Positions 47,900 to 61,300 are shown, counted from the first letter of the stretch. The stretch is DNA of 64,000 nucleotides from Isoetes taiwanensis (GCA_021234155.1 JAJEKV010000136.1:930001-994000); one strand, 5' to 3'. The notes: generated by a model from the sequence alone, not told the origin. Program-made: numbers and translations.

Positions 47900-48669
47900 A
47901 GGTTGTAGCATTGCTTGTGCGTATGCACAGGTAAGTAGCTTATGCCTCTATTTTGACAATTTCTTGCATAGGCATGTGCTCGTTCTGCATTAAAAGAATC
48001 AAGCAATGAATGTGAAACTCCCTAGTTCCATGAAAAGGACGTAGCCATTTCTTCCCAACTTGCAAATACCGACATGAGTTGGACATTTTTGTGGCAGATG
48101 CTTTGTTGGATATGTATGCTAAATGCTCTAGGATGGAGCCTGCTCATAGAATTGTTAATAGCATGCTGCACCATTCGACTGTGACATGGAATTACCTGAT
48201 ATTTGGCTATGCAGACAGTGGGGAGGCAGAATTGGCGCTACATTTATTTAAGTGCATGCAGGATGAAGGTTTTATACCACATGCTCTAACTTATCTTGCC
48301 ATACTTACTGCAGAAAAAGAAGAGGCCAAGCAACTAGGAGGGAAATTTGTGAAAATAGGTAGCTTGAACAAGGCAATAGCTGCCCACTCTCAAACTCTTC
48401 TCAAACTTCTAAGGGTGGGATGATGTAAATATATTTTTGGCAAACACATTGTTAGGTGTGTATGCTAAATGTGGGAACATGGTGCATGCACGCTTCGAAT
48501 TTTAAACCTGTTGAACATGTCTGTGGTAAGATGGAACACCATGATATTTGGGTATGCAGAGAACGAAAAGAGTGAGTTAGCTAAGGACGAAAATTTACCT
48601 GCTGTCAGCCAAACAAACCAATTCGATTTGTGTTCATCCACAACAGAAGTTCCGCTGAAATAGAACAGG
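47900..48669 (+). pseudogene. Decayed PPR gene fragment
   Basis: 48079-48423 reads DIFVADALLDMYAKCSRMEP, STVTWNYLIFGYADSGEAEL and MQDEGFIPHALTYLAIL, i.e. consecutive P/L/S PPR repeats. Then 48430-48620 continues in shifting frames (LGVYAKCGNMVHARF-like, SVVRWNTMIFGYAENEKSEL). There is no start or C-terminal domain. The copia element interrupts it at CATGG (48670-48674). Confidence 0.7.
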
Positions 48670-48674
48670 CATGG

Positions 48675-48820
48675 TGTGAGAGTGAAACAAGAAGAAGAGA
48701 AGAAGACGCTCTATTGAAGTAACTAAAAAGGAGAACAAGCCTAGCTATATAGTAGATGGCATAGATGGGCCACCACGTCATAGGTTAGGGTTAGGGTTAG
48801 GTCAGTTTCTAACTCTAATA
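48675..48820 (-). repeat. 3' LTR of the copia element (146 bp)
   Basis: TGTGAGAGTG...AACTCTAATA. It contains GGTTAGGGTTAGGGTTAGG. Confidence 0.93.
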
Positions 48821-48886
48821 CCCCTCCTGAAACTGAACCCTAACACACAGAACAAAAATTGTAAAGAGAGAACAAATAAAGCACAC

Positions 48887-51800
48887 TTAAGTGCCTAGCT
48901 GCAGTCTTAGAGCCTGCTTCATCTGCTTGAGTTTGACTCCAACCAAAGGCTTAGTCATCCCATCAGCCAATTGTTTTCGTGTAGCACAAAATTGCAGATT
49001 GATCATGGTAGTGTCAAGCTGCTCTCTCATGAAACATAGCTGAGTATCCAAATGCTTTGTTAAGGGATGATACTTACGGTCTTTTGTCAATGCTATAGCA
49101 CCGAGTTATCCACTAATAGTGTGGCTGCCTTTATTGACACTCCCAAGTCTTGAAAGAGATTGAGCATCCATAAAATTTCTTGAAATCCGGTGCACATGGC
49201 TTTCAATTGCGCTACGTGGTGGTGCCGAGGCCGACGATGGTTTGCTTTTTCGATGACCACATTATTGGACTCTCGTCCAAAAATGAAAGAAACCCCGTAG
49301 TAGACTTTCTAGTCTCATAATCATGAGATGCAAAGTGCATCTGTGTAAAAGGACGACATGGGAGATTGATTTGAAAATAAGAAATCCCCTCAAACATTGT
49401 ACCTTTCAAGTATGCTAGAATCCTCTTGGCTGCCATCCAATGAGTCCTCTTAGGATGTTGCATGTATTTGCTAACCTGCCCAAGCTGCAAATACAATATC
49501 AGGCCTTGTAATAGTGGAGTAAATGAGAGAACCAACCAATTGGCGAAATAAAAAGTGGTGTCACACGGTTCTCCATCAAGATCTAAGGTAAGTCGATGCC
49601 TGGTTCATATGGGGCAGGAGGCGGCTTGGAGTCTTCCATATGAAATCTGTTCAAGACTTCCTTAATGTATTTGGTTTTGACTGATCATGATAGATGTATC
49701 TTTTTTGCCATACCTCAACTCCTAGGCGGTAGTGCAAAAGTCCTAGGTCGTGATTTCAAAGCGACTTGTTGAGTTGCACTTTCAAATCAGAAATAAGATG
49801 AGCTGCATCCCCTGTTATGATGGAATCATCCACATATAGAACAAGAATGCATATCTTGTCATGAGCTTGCTTATAATAGAGACTAGGATCTGCCCTAGAT
49901 CTTTTGAAGCCTAATTTCAGTAAAAATCCATTGATTTTCTTATGCCAGCACCGTGGTGCTTGTCTTAGCCCATACAAACTCTTACGGAGTTTACAAACAA
50001 GTGTTTGCTCACCTGGTTTGATAAAGCCATGTGGCTGCTCCATAAAAATGGTTTTCTGCAGGTCACCATTGAGGAAAGCACTTTTAAAATCTAGCTGATA
50101 AATGGGCCATCCTCGCGCTAGCGGCTAATGCAATAACGGATACGATTGTTGGCATTCTTGCCCGGGAGCAAAGACATCGGTATAGTCAATGCCAAATTCT
50201 TGGGCATATCCCTTAGCCACAAGTCCGGCCTTATGCTTGGCTATGTTTCCATCGAGTTATATTTGGTCCTAAAGACCCATTTATTCCCAATGACATGTTG
50301 ATGTCTTGTTTTGGGAACAAGCTGCCATACCTTGTTTAATGAGCATGTCATATTCGTCTTTCATGGCTTTTTGCCACACTTTGGGCTTGCTTCTGCTGCC
50401 TCTGGTATGTGGCGGGATCGTGGTATCCATAATTTGAGTCATGAGAGCATAGTTGCAATGGGCTGGTTCGCGAAACATGTGCTTGTTTGGACTGCAGCCT
50501 TGCTGATCTTCGAGCACACAGGAGCAGGGGCGGTGCTTTCTAATATGGTGTTAGCATCAACTTCATGCGCAATGTCAGGTTCATGAAGGTCATATGTCTC
50601 CCATAATCTGTAAGCATCATCTAATGAGGCATTCTCCACATTAGAATGATCACGAGGTGGTGACTGTAATTCTGCTTCTCCATCGGCTGAAACAGAATCT
50701 GTATCAGACATTGTTTCTTCATGAGCACTTGTGATGGTTGATGTTGGATCGTGTCCAAATGATTCTGTGTTGAAAGAGGTGTTGAAGCATTTTCAGATTG
50801 AAGACAGCTCCCTCAATTGGTTCCTCATCATAATAGGAGGCACTTTCGACAAAGTCAACACTTCTAGAAATGAAGACTTGCTTTGTTTTTGGATTATACA
50901 ACTTCCATCCTTTTTGACTTATAGGATACCCTATGAAAATGCATTTAGCAGCCCCTGTTTGCTAACTTTCCAAGCTTTTGAAGCTTTTCTTGTGGAATGG
51001 CAGCATATGCCAAGCTGCCAAAAACCGTGAGATTATCTACATTTGGTTTCCTCCCATAGGCGAGTTCATAAGGAGTTCCATGAGGGTTGGCTGGTGTAGG
51101 AGCCCTGTTGGCCAAATAGGCTCTTTGTAACCACGGCCTCTCCCCAAAAATATGCTGGTAATTCTTTATGAATGAGCATGGATCTAACAAGGTTTTGTAA
51201 TCTTGCGATTCTTTCTTTCGCCACCCCATTTTGGGCATGAGCATAGGGGACTGTTAGCTCTCTTCGATCTTATGACTAAGTAAATAGTCATTGAGCTGTT
51301 TATTGACAAATTCGGTTCCATTATCTGTCACGACAGCCTTAAGGCATGTGTGAAATTCGCCTCAACATAGACATGAAATTCTTTGAACTTGAGAAATGCT
51401 TGATCCTTTGTTTTGACACAAAGAACCCAAGTGAACTGCTATAGTCATCCACAATAGTGAAGAACCAGTGAGCTCCTCCCATAGAAAGTGTGGGCATGTA
51501 ACAAAGATCCATGTGGAGTAATTCTAGAACTGTGGTAGCTTTCGAAATTCAGCTTACGGAGGATATGGTTGCTGAGGTTGCTTACCTAAATGACATGCAT
51601 GACACGCTAAGGATGTACTCTTCAATTTGGGTAAGCCATGCACCATTCCCAAAGCGTGATAATTCACCAATGGCCCTGCCTCCAACATGTCCAAAGCGTG
51701 CATGCCATAAGGTTTCCAAGTTGGAGTCGGCTGCCAAATAGGTGTAAGAGTGGACTTGTGGTCTCCCATCAACCGTGTATAGACCACCCGCATTCATGTG

Positions 51801-52290
51801 GCCTGTAATTCTTACTCCAAGTTGCTTTCGGGCTTTATTAGCGTCCATGGACTAATATCAGTAAGATACATTTGCCCATTACCAAATATAACATGCTTAC
51901 CTTGCTTATCAAAAGTAGAGACTGATAGTAAGTTTCTTTGCCACATCACGGAACATGAAATACTTACGTAATTGGACAGGTTCCATGTGCTTGTTCAAGA
52001 TGAATAATGCCTTTAGCTTGCGATTGACACACTGCTCCATTTCCAACTGTCACCGCGGTGAGGTATCATCTCGAGCATTGACAAGAAGTCTTTGGAGATG
52101 TGACGGTATGTTGAGAAGCCCCCGAGTCCATGAGAAGATATTTCAAACTAGGAGATAGATGCTGATCTGAAGCCACATTAAGGTATTCGATCACTGAATG
52201 CTCCTCGATAAAGCAACTCACGAGATGCCTGAGCGTGGCGGTTCACTCCTGCCAGAAGGTTCACTCCTGCTAGAAGGTTCACTCCTGCTA
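48887..52290 (-). pseudogene. pol of the copia element (integrase, RT, RNase H), multiply frameshifted
   Basis: In order on the minus strand: GAG-pre-integrase (LETLWHARFGHVGGRAI, CHACHLGKQ), integrase pieces (EFVNKQLNDYLLSHKI, YLANRAPTPANPHGTPYELA), and RT (VCKLRKSLYGLRQAPRCWHK, VLYVDDSIIT with the YVDD box at about 49840). RNase H-associated sequence follows (GQVSKYMQHPKRTHW, ISYFQINL, HLDTQLCFMREQL, LADGMTKPLVGVKL). Many single-base indels interrupt it although the LTRs are nearly identical. Confidence 0.85.
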
Positions 52291-52303
52291 GAAGCCATGA
52301 GGC

Positions 52304-53118
52304 TTATCTTTTCAACTGTTTATAGGCTTTGCATTGGATTCTATAGTGCCCTTGTAATCCACAATGCCAGCAAGTAACCTGAGCTCTTCTCTCGGTGTAT
52401 GATAAGCTGGATTTGGTGTCTGTTACAGCTTTCCCTTTATCTTGATTGGCTTTAGTATAATTAATTTGTACTTGCTTAGAATTTCTTGATTGTTGAAGTT
52501 CAGCATCAAGGAGCACAGTTTGAAGATCATGGAAGGTCCAGGCCACTCCCTTTTGAGTTTGAATACTAACCACTTGTTGAGAATAGGAGGTCTCCATGGC
52601 AGATAACAGAATAAGAATCATATCGTCTTCCTCCATTTTTCCTCCTGCTGCAACTACTTGCTGTTTAAGGGCTCTTAACTGTTGAAGATAATCTGCAGCT
52701 CAGTGCAGGCTTCAATGGTCAGTTGGTCCATTTGTTTCTTGAAGTGCTTGACTCTTCCAAGCCCTTTTAAAGCATATGTATCTTCAAGATATTTCCACGC
52801 TTCTCCAAATGTTGTGAAAGCAGCTAGTTGACACCTTATATCAGGAATACAGAGAATTAACAGATGATCCAAAGCAGATTCATCAATACTTGCAGACTTA
52901 GCATCTGCTGTGGGAGACCAGCCAGGCTTAAGAACAGCCTTTAGTTTCATTAAGCCAAGAAAGAGTTTAAAAAACTCCTGCCATCCTTGAAAGTTTGACC
53001 CATCCAACTGTGGATTAGGGTCTAATTTCCATGGGTCCAACATTCTGTTGTAATATGACAGAGATCTTGTTAGAAAAGGAAAAGATCTTGCAGATCTATC
53101 AAATTTACCTCTCCTCAA
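52304..53118 (-). pseudogene. gag of the copia element
   Basis: The UBN2/Retrotran-gag-like region reads LDGSNFQGWQEFFKLFLGLM and FGEAWKYLEDTYALKGLGRV. After a one-base shift near 52690 come MEEDDMILILLSAMETSY and the zinc knuckle CWHCGLQGHYRIQC. Confidence 0.8.
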
Positions 53119-53485
53119 GGTAAAATACTAGAAATCTAGGCTAATTGAAGCAAATCCAGCCCCAATCCAAGAGAAATTTGATAAAATCTAGCTGAGATTT
53201 ATCAAATTTGACCTCCTTACTCTTGATTCAACATGAATCCGACTTGGTTGAGTAGATCTAATGCCTATTAGATGAATTCAACACCATGCAATCAATAATT
53301 TACCTTGTTGTAAGGCAAATCTGACTTCTCCAGAATTTTCTTTTTCAAGAACTAGAGTGATAATCCTCTGATGACAGTGAAATTTTCTGTGGTAGCAACT
53401 CCTATGAATCCGATCTTGATGCTGGAATGCTGGCAAAAAATTTCACTCTTGAAAAAAAACGTCCATTCTCTCTCCTCTCAAGCTT

Positions 53486-53497
53486 GCTCTGATACCA
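53486..53497 (-). other. Primer-binding site of the copia element
   Basis: The minus strand reads TGGTATCAGAGC, directly against the LTR. Confidence 0.93.
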
Positions 53498-53655
53498 TGT
53501 GAGAGTGAAACAAGAAGAAGAGAAGAAGACGCTCTATTGAAGTAACTAAAAAGGAGAACAAGCCTAGCTATATAGTAGATGGCATAGATGGGCCACCACG
53601 TCATAGGTTAGGGTTAGGTCATAGGTTAGGGTTAGGTCAGTTTCTAACTCTAATA
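53498..53655 (-). repeat. 5' LTR of the copia element (158 bp)
   Basis: Same sequence as the other LTR with one extra 12-bp TCATAGGTTAGGGTTAGG-type repeat unit. Confidence 0.93.
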
Positions 53656-53660
53656 CATGG

Positions 53661-54420
53661 ACCTGTAAGTTTGAACAAATATAAACATGTAAAACAAACT
53701 CCAATACAATAGTTGCATCAATAATGCAGGCATGTAACGGTTTGGCTTCTGCAAACCACTTGGAGCCTTGTGAAGAACTGGAAATAATGATACCTAGAAC
53801 CTTTTTTGGCTTTATGCCTCCTTCCCTCATCTGTCCAAACATTCTAAGGCTACTTTAAGGTGACCTCCTCTAAGAAGTGCCACTCAATTATTTCTACTCT
53901 TGGCGATGATCTTTCTCAAACTTCTAAGAGTGGGATGATGTAAATATATTTTTGGCAAATACATTGTTAGGTGTGTATGCTAAATGTGGGAACATGGTGC
54001 ATGCACGCTTTGAATTTTAAACCTGTTGAACATGTCCGTGGTAACATGGAACACCATAATATTTGGGTATGCAGAGAACGAAAAGGGTGAGTTAGCTAAG
54101 AACGAAAATTTACCTGCTGTCAGCCAAACAAACCAATTCGATTTGTGTTCATCCACAACAAAAGTTACGCTGAAATAGAACAGGTATGGACCTGCAGGTT
54201 TGAACAAATGTAAACATGTAAAACAAACTCCAATACAATAGTTGCATCAATAATGCAGGCATGTAATTGGAGCCTTGTGAAGAACTGGAAATAATGATAG
54301 CTAGAACCTTTTTTGGCTTTATGCCTCCTTCTCTCATCTGTCCAAACATTCTAAGGCTACTTTAAGGTAACCTCTAAGAAGTGCCACCCAATTACTTCTA
54401 CTGTTGGTGATGATCTTTCC
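53661..54420 (-). pseudogene. Duplicated PPR remnant (second half of unit 1 and whole of unit 2)
   Basis: The segment starting TCAAACTTCTAAG at 48401, if the copia element is removed, ends at 53915 and is repeated at 53916-54420. So a ~500-530-bp tandem duplication preceded the copia insertion. On the minus strand both units encode MFGQMREGGIKPKKVL and IIISSSSQGS, typical of PPR repeats (ALDLF.QM...G..P..VTF). Neither is intact. Confidence 0.75.
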
Positions 54421-56273
54421 AAATATATGCATTGCATCATCCAACCTACCGACCTTGCATAAGCCACTATATTATCATCAAAATCACTAGAACTATTAAT
54501 CTCATTTATTGCTTTCCCAGAAGCAGAGCAAGCTCCTTAACTAACCAGAGGAAACAAAAATGGGGCTTAAAATGGGGCTTAAATGGGCCAGAACGTTCTG
54601 CATAAGTGCAAGAGCAGAGTTTCCAGCGAATTTTAAAGCCCTATGATGTTCAGCGGTTCTCACAAGCTTTAGAGAACTTGAAATCTGAAAAGGAGCTGAC
54701 ACTAGATTAGAGAAATAAGCTTTTAAGTACAATTGGACATTGTCAATTGAAGTCTGTTGTTCAAGAAATGAAGGGAACGAATGATCAGGATCAGATATTT
54801 ATAAACAACTTGATGATCTCTCCTCTGAAGTTCTCCATCAGATCTTTTCCATTCATGAAGCATGGATCATGAGGTGATTTTGTCAGTACTGTTACATGAT
54901 AGCGAAGGAATGAACACATATAGAGAGGCTCCAAATATGTTTCTTATGTTTCTTGTCAAAAATTATGAGCAAAGCATCTGTTTCTCATCCCATCATCTTA
55001 GCAGAATTTTTAGCTGCAACGCATCAACTTGCTCTTATGTACACAAAGAGAATCAGCTCAGGAGCTTGGAGAAAGAGCCAAATAGACTTCCACGGCTTGC
55101 GTTTAAGTCTGTAAAATGGTTTGGTGAGAAAGGCCTTAAATTTTGCAAAGGCATCTCAGTAGCCTGCCTCCTTGGAATTCGCTAATGTGTTGCATTAATT
55201 TGATAAGAACATATTCATGCCACCCAAAAGGCAAATATACGTTCCCCTTCAGTGTGAAAACTGCAATTTTATTACATAAGATCTAGGAGCAGTAATTGAA
55301 GAACTTATACATTCCATACTCTAAAAGTTAGTGAATCCTTTTGCAAGTCTAGACAGCGATGCCTTTAGTTTTGTTGAGAGTCTCTTCTTTTTTCTCAATA
55401 ACAAAAAACTTGCTTCAAAATGCTGGATGGTTTCATTTCAGAAACTATTGATGCGCAAATAAAGCACCCGGATAATTTTCAGTGGTGGCTTCTCATGTCA
55501 TGGTGCAAGACTGTACAATGCCACTTATACTGCTGAGACAAACAAAAAACAGGCCATTGGAGGACTTGCACTCATGGTGACAAATATGCTTTGCAGATCA
55601 CATCTATCAGGTTTCAGATAGCAAAAGACAACGAAGTAATTTGACCTATATTAAAATTAATATATTCTAATGGCTTAATGGCTGTGATGTAGCGTTAGAA
55701 GAAAGAAACTGTTAACGCTATTGTTTGTTAATTCCCTCTTGCGTACTGACCATAAAAATAAGTAGTGAAAGCAATCATCTGAAACAAAGATGCATACAAC
55801 TTGCTCAATGCTTTTCTCTTCCTGTGTTCTGAATGTCAAAGTCTCCGTAGTTAGGCCTAATGGCAAGCAAACGGCAAGCAAAGATGGGCAATACTATGCA
55901 ATGAAGTCGATCTTACCTCCCTAGCACCACATAAGGAGGTAAGGTCAACAATACGTCTTCAACAGATTCAAGTTTAAGTAGACAATAAGTGGTCTGGTTG
56001 AAGAAATGCAAGAACTTTTGCATCACCATTAAGAACTTGGCTGCACTTTCTAATGCATATTGTCATGCTTGGTCTCAAATTTACTCCAGCATAGAAGAAT
56101 CCAATTTGGAAAAGTGTAAAGGGGGCTCCTCCTTAGCAGAATCCCCGTAGCCAGAAACTAATGCACATTCCGAATGTAACAAAGGAACAATTCTAACTAA
56201 CAAACCTCAATAAATTTAAAATTGAACTCTGCCTCCAATAAAATGTAGATATAGAACATGGCAGTAAGAAAGA
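54421..56273. other. No assignable gene
   Basis: Holds short frames only; the longest is 107 codons at 54862-55185 (+), without a known motif. Weak PPR-like traces continue on the minus strand to about 54,490. Confidence 0.45.
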
Positions 56274-56351
56274 ACATTTTGATTCGTACATTCCGTTAAA
56301 GCTCCGTTAAAGCTTTAACGGAGCTTTAACGGAATGTACGAATCAAAATGT
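56274..56351. repeat. Perfect 78-bp palindrome
   Basis: Arms of 39 bp are exact reverse complements about the centre AAAG|CTTT, with no loop. Each arm itself contains CCGTTAAAGCT twice. The flanking bases (A and G) do not extend the symmetry. Confidence 0.97.
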
Positions 56352-58380
56352 GGAATAACCCACCTAAGAAAACTGCGCCCAATTCGTAGGAATCAAGTTG
56401 CAGCAGCCTGGTTCTGCCTTGCCATTTCCATTAATTTTTTGTGAGCGTCGATCATATCCAACGGTTTCAAGAACATCCACATGCACAAAATTCTTATCTG
56501 GCAGCAACGTGGACACTCTAGAATTGCTTCAAAGTCTCAACTTGTGTTTGTGCAAACGTGCCAAAAAGGGCCTTAATCCCACAGAAATTACAAATCAAAT
56601 AATTCAATTTTAACAAATGCCAGATTTCCACAAACCCAAACCGAAACCAGTCAATCAATAACATAATTACCTCTCAGAATCTTTGGGCATGTGAAATCCG
56701 CATTAGCTTCGCAGCCAGCAGGAAGCTCTGACCTCGGCGTTTATGCTTTCCTCCTGCTTCAACCCAGGCAAGGTCGGTTTACTTTGATGGGCCACCAGCC
56801 CAGCCCAGACCACCTTGAATTCTTCCCCTTCCATCACCACCTTCAATTCTTCCCCTTCCATCGCCAAATCTGGAATGGGTTTCAACCAGAATGATGGCTT
56901 GCTCACTTGGGATGCAGATTCCGGTTGATGGCAGAACGCCCCCTAACTGTCCTTTACGGTTGATGGCTTGCTCACTTGGCAAAATATGGCGCTGATGTGC
57001 ATCCGGAAACATAGAAGCCGTCCATTGCACATAGCAGTAGAGTATTGCAGAGACTCAATGGTCTCTGCAGCTTCTGGATCTGGGAGTTGAATCAGACATA
57101 GACAAAGGGAACCATGTCAGAACACAGTTCTTCATATAGCTGCTCGTCGAGGAGACCTGATCGTCGAGGAAATTGGGATATGAGAAATAAAACCCAACAA
57201 ACTCCTCTATTTTATGCTGCAGATTCCGGTTGATGGGTCCTGCTCTGCCAGCTCCCAGGAAAAACAATGACGGAGCCGTAGCTGCCACAGAGCTTCCAAG
57301 GTAAGGCTTTTAAACAGAGCTTCCAAGGTAAGGCAACAAACGGAGCTTTCAAATCACTTCCGCTCAACTCAGGTTAGGTTATAAAGATACGGTTTGTGAT
57401 CTGGCAAACATTATAGACTTAGATTCATAAACATTTAGACATGACACATTCACATATACATGCTTTTAAATTTAGATGCCTAAGCATTTGTGCACATTTT
57501 GCACATTTGGCAGATACCATGCCCAAACTTGAAATTTAAGGACATAAACCATATGGAGTTTCAACAAGCTTGGCAGGAAGTCAAATCCAGCTTGAGATCA
57601 AATCCAAGACTTCAATTTGTTCCATTTTTTCATTGCAGGTGAGACATTATAAGCATATGTTGTTCCACTTTCTCCGCATTCCATGTGTTCTTGGAGAAGT
57701 TAGGCAGAATATATATGGGTAGCAGGAGTTTGAAGGACACTTTTACATGATCATTGCATCAACATTTGATGACTCTTTATCACTGATCCTTTTATTTTAC
57801 TAGATGCAAACTGAACTATTGAAATACAACATATTTTCTATCTTCCCATCATTGAATGTAGAGAACGCACAACAAAGAAATCTATCAGGCTGAATATTCC
57901 CATGAATCTATCAAATACTGCAAAAATGATTCTTTTTTTAATGAACAAACCCAAAACTCACAAACATAATGAAATAATCGACAGATAAGAAAAAGAGAAT
58001 GGATCAATTGATGCCAGAATTTAAAAGGGCAGAAATCCTGCAAGCTGGAGACAAGAACTTGAACTGTCAGCAACCGAGATCTTCCCCTGTATTACCTTCA
58101 CCAGGTCAAAAGGTTAAGTGCAGGAACTGTGTCATTTCCAATCTCCTACATCCTTCGGCGCCCTAGCTATCTCAGAGTAATCTTCATGGTCCAAAATAAT
58201 CTAACGGCCAAAAACTAAAGTTGTGAACAACAATATCCAATTATAATATGGTGCCAAACAATCTGTAATTAATCGCTTTACCAAGTATCATGTGCTGTAA
58301 TCATGGGAAGCCCAACTATAGCGCTAAAGTAGATTGCAGAAGATGAACTTGTGATGGTTCTAATGTTTGTCTTCGGGTTC
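56352..58380. other. Intergenic sequence downstream of the ROS3-like gene
   Basis: No gene recognised. Short local duplications are visible: TTCCCCTTCCATC at ~56823 and ~56849, TGATGGCTTGCTCACTTGG at ~56891 and ~56961, and GAGCTTCCAAGGTAAGGC at ~57290 and ~57316. Confidence 0.5.
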
Positions 58381-61300
58381 TTAGAACTTGACAGTTTGCA
58401 TCTTTTTTATTTTCCTCAAGGCAGCCTTATGCTTAGCCCTGTAATCAGTTCTTATGCTCTCCCTAGAACTTAACCATTCCTGCTCTGCATTTTCTGACTT
58501 CATGAACTTGAATGGCAGATCGGATGATGACAAGACAGTGCCATTACCCTCAGTAACCGGATTCTTTAGCTCAAGGGTAACATCTTTCGTTAATTCATCC
58601 CTAGTCTCTGAAAGCACCCTTGCACTCTGCTTGCTCCTCTTAGTTGCAGATTTACAATAAATGCTCAAGTCTGGATGCTCTGGACCCACAACATGGACAA
58701 CACTGCTCCCCTCTTCAATCCTCACTGCCGCACTCTCAAACTCATGTTGTGCATCCTCATTATGTGTTTCTAAGGACTGTGGTACTATGCTTTTCAGTGA
58801 GAATGATGCATTTCCATTCTCACCAACTAATGATTTCCAGCTAGCTTTCTGGATCCAAGTATTTGCTTTAGTAGTATCAGTTTCTAGATTTTCAACTTCT
58901 GGGACATGAGCTTTATTTGCATCTGTGCAACCAAGATCGGCATGATGAGATTGCATCATTTCCATAGATGCATTAGTTGTAATAATCTTCTGCTTAGGTT
59001 GGCAATTAACATTCAAGCCAGCAGTAGCTTGAAACAGTTTCTCCCACTTGTCAGCATTGGAACAGGAATCCTTAGTACTAATGTTCCGCTCGGATTGGCA
59101 ATTATCATTCAAGCCAGCATTGGCTTGAAACAGTTTCTCCCACTTGTTACTTACAAGCTCATCTTTGGAATTGCTTGATTCCTGGGGCTTTACATTGCTT
59201 GACTCATGAGGCTTTGCAATGTCTCTCACCAAATGTTCGCTATTTATGCCAAGCCTATTCAAACCATCTTCAAGAGATTCTCTCTTCCTATTTTGGTTTG
59301 CATTTATTCTTCTTTTTTTTCTTGCACAATTTAAGCCTTCATTCAGCATGCATCCAGGTCTTATGTCTCCATCCATACTCTCAATGGCATCTGGAAATTC
59401 TTCAATTGCTTCAGTTTCTTTAGAGAAATTTTCTATATCTTGACTAAATCTCACACGTTTGCTTTTTCTCTGCTGCACCTCCTCAGGTTCAGAATATGTT
59501 TCCTTTGGATCTAACAGCAAGTCATCTTCTTCTAAAGACGGTTCTGGCCAATCATCAGTATGCCCAGCTGCAGCTTCAAATAATCTTCCCCAACCACCAG
59601 GAAATGAAGTATCCTCCTTTCCAGAGGAATGCTCAGTATGATCTACGGTCTTAAACTTTGATGCCACAGGTTTCTGCTTTGTATCAGGTTTTCCATTCAG
59701 AGAGTGCAGATTATGTCCATTCATTGTCTCAAGTTCTTCTGTTTCCAACCTTGAACATGTCCAATTGCCAGCTAAACCAGAGGAATCTTCAAATAAGTGT
59801 CTGCATCCACTTGGATCCTGCAAGCAGCACATCAAACAAATTAATCCAGAACTTTCCTTGTCTTTAATTAAAAAATAGCGCCACTTCTAAGCTAATGGTG
59901 GTTAGAAAAAAGCAGTATGAACGGGAAAGAGCAGTTTAGGTGAGAAATATAGCTTGCAGAAAAGAGAGACGGGTTCAGGGTGGGACTGGCTGGACAACAA
60001 GCATTATCATTATCATATTTACATAATCCATAAACTCCAACGTCCTTTTGAAATAGAACCATCATAAGAAAGAGAAGATGGGCTTGTTTAAGTACCACCA
60101 TAAATAGTAAAATCAACCTAAGGGCCGCTGACACACTTATTCTTGCATTCAAAACCACACAAATGTATTTGCATTAGAAATTCTTAACACAATAAAGCAA
60201 CTAAAATGGCCAAATATATAGCAGTTTAGGCACAGATTATGCTAAAAAATGTAAGTTTTCTAATATTGTTGCAGCAGAAGAATCTACTCTGTTCATAGCA
60301 GAACTCTTGAATAGGACCTACCTCACCTCAACTACATTTCTGTTTCCCAATAATTTAGTAGAAAATGTCAGAGCTGAGCTATTGAATTACCCTACTGAGA
60401 ACATTACTATGACCATTATAATAGTATTAGTTCAGAACATCCATCCGAAGGAAAACAATATGATGGCTTTTCTCCTCCAACTTAAGAATGGGTTAAAATT
60501 TTATAGAGCTCTGCAGTGTTCAATATTCTAGCGGACATATGAATATAGTTCAGCAGGTCCAAGCCATATGAGATTGTACGAACAAATCAACGTTTTGGCA
60601 GCAAAACACCCGATTTTCAATTGTGTGAAGCTAAGGCCAAGATTTGTATCCCTGGAAATACTCCAAGCAAGTAATTTCAGCATAACTATAAAACTATACG
60701 GGACATACCACGCTCTTGTCTTGTTGCACATCATTTCTCGTTTGATTAACTTCAATATGTACATTTTTGTGTTCTTTAGAACCCTCCAGCTTCTCGATAA
60801 TCCTCAAGTAGTTGTCATGTTCATAGCTCAAAACATCATCTACATCAATTCGGTGTTCATCACAATTGCATAAAGTCAGCAAAGGAATGGGCAGACTATC
60901 TGCACGCTCAAAACTGCGCTTATGTCTTCCAAGACCTTTTGGTGGGATCACTTTTACCTATTTGATCCAGCAAACACAATCATGAAGTTAATGCACAATA
61001 TATTGTTCCAAACGAATGCATTGATATACCTTTCTGAATCTTGGAAAAAATATGTTTAATCCTCTTTCGAGGCTTTGGGGAACATGCTTGTCATTATCCA
61101 AAATGTTTGGGATAATGGCCCTTCCTGCATTCTGGTCCATTTCAGATTCCTTCTCATTTTGGAGCTTAACAAGATAATGTTCCTTAGCTTTCTCAATCCG
61201 CAAGCGACCTCCTTTCCATTTACACCCCTTATACTGCATGAATTATGCATCTAATTTGTCAAAAAAAGCAGACAATTTGCCGTTGAGATAAACTTGGGTC

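Larger units (their letters stand above)
48675..53655 (-). mobile_element. Ty1/copia retrotransposon with very short LTRs, TSD CATGG
   Basis: Read on the minus strand: 5' LTR 53655-53498, iMet PBS directly adjoining, gag, protease, GAG-pre-integrase, integrase, RT, RNase H, PPT (AGGAGGGG), then 3' LTR 48820-48675. CATGG flanks both sides (48670-48674, 53656-53660). The LTRs are identical except for a 12-bp indel in a telomere-like TTAGGG stretch, indicating a very recent insertion. Their ends are TG...TA rather than TG...CA. Confidence 0.93.

Noticed and set aside
48781-48812. Interstitial telomere repeat at 48.8 kb and 53.6 kb
   Set aside because: The TTAGGG-like runs are short, identical in position within both LTRs of the copia element, and so belong to the LTR. 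Plant telomeres are usually TTTAGGG.
54862-55185. 107-codon plus-strand ORF as a gene
   Set aside because: No family motif, no splice continuity, and it lies among decayed PPR sequence. A chance ORF is as likely.
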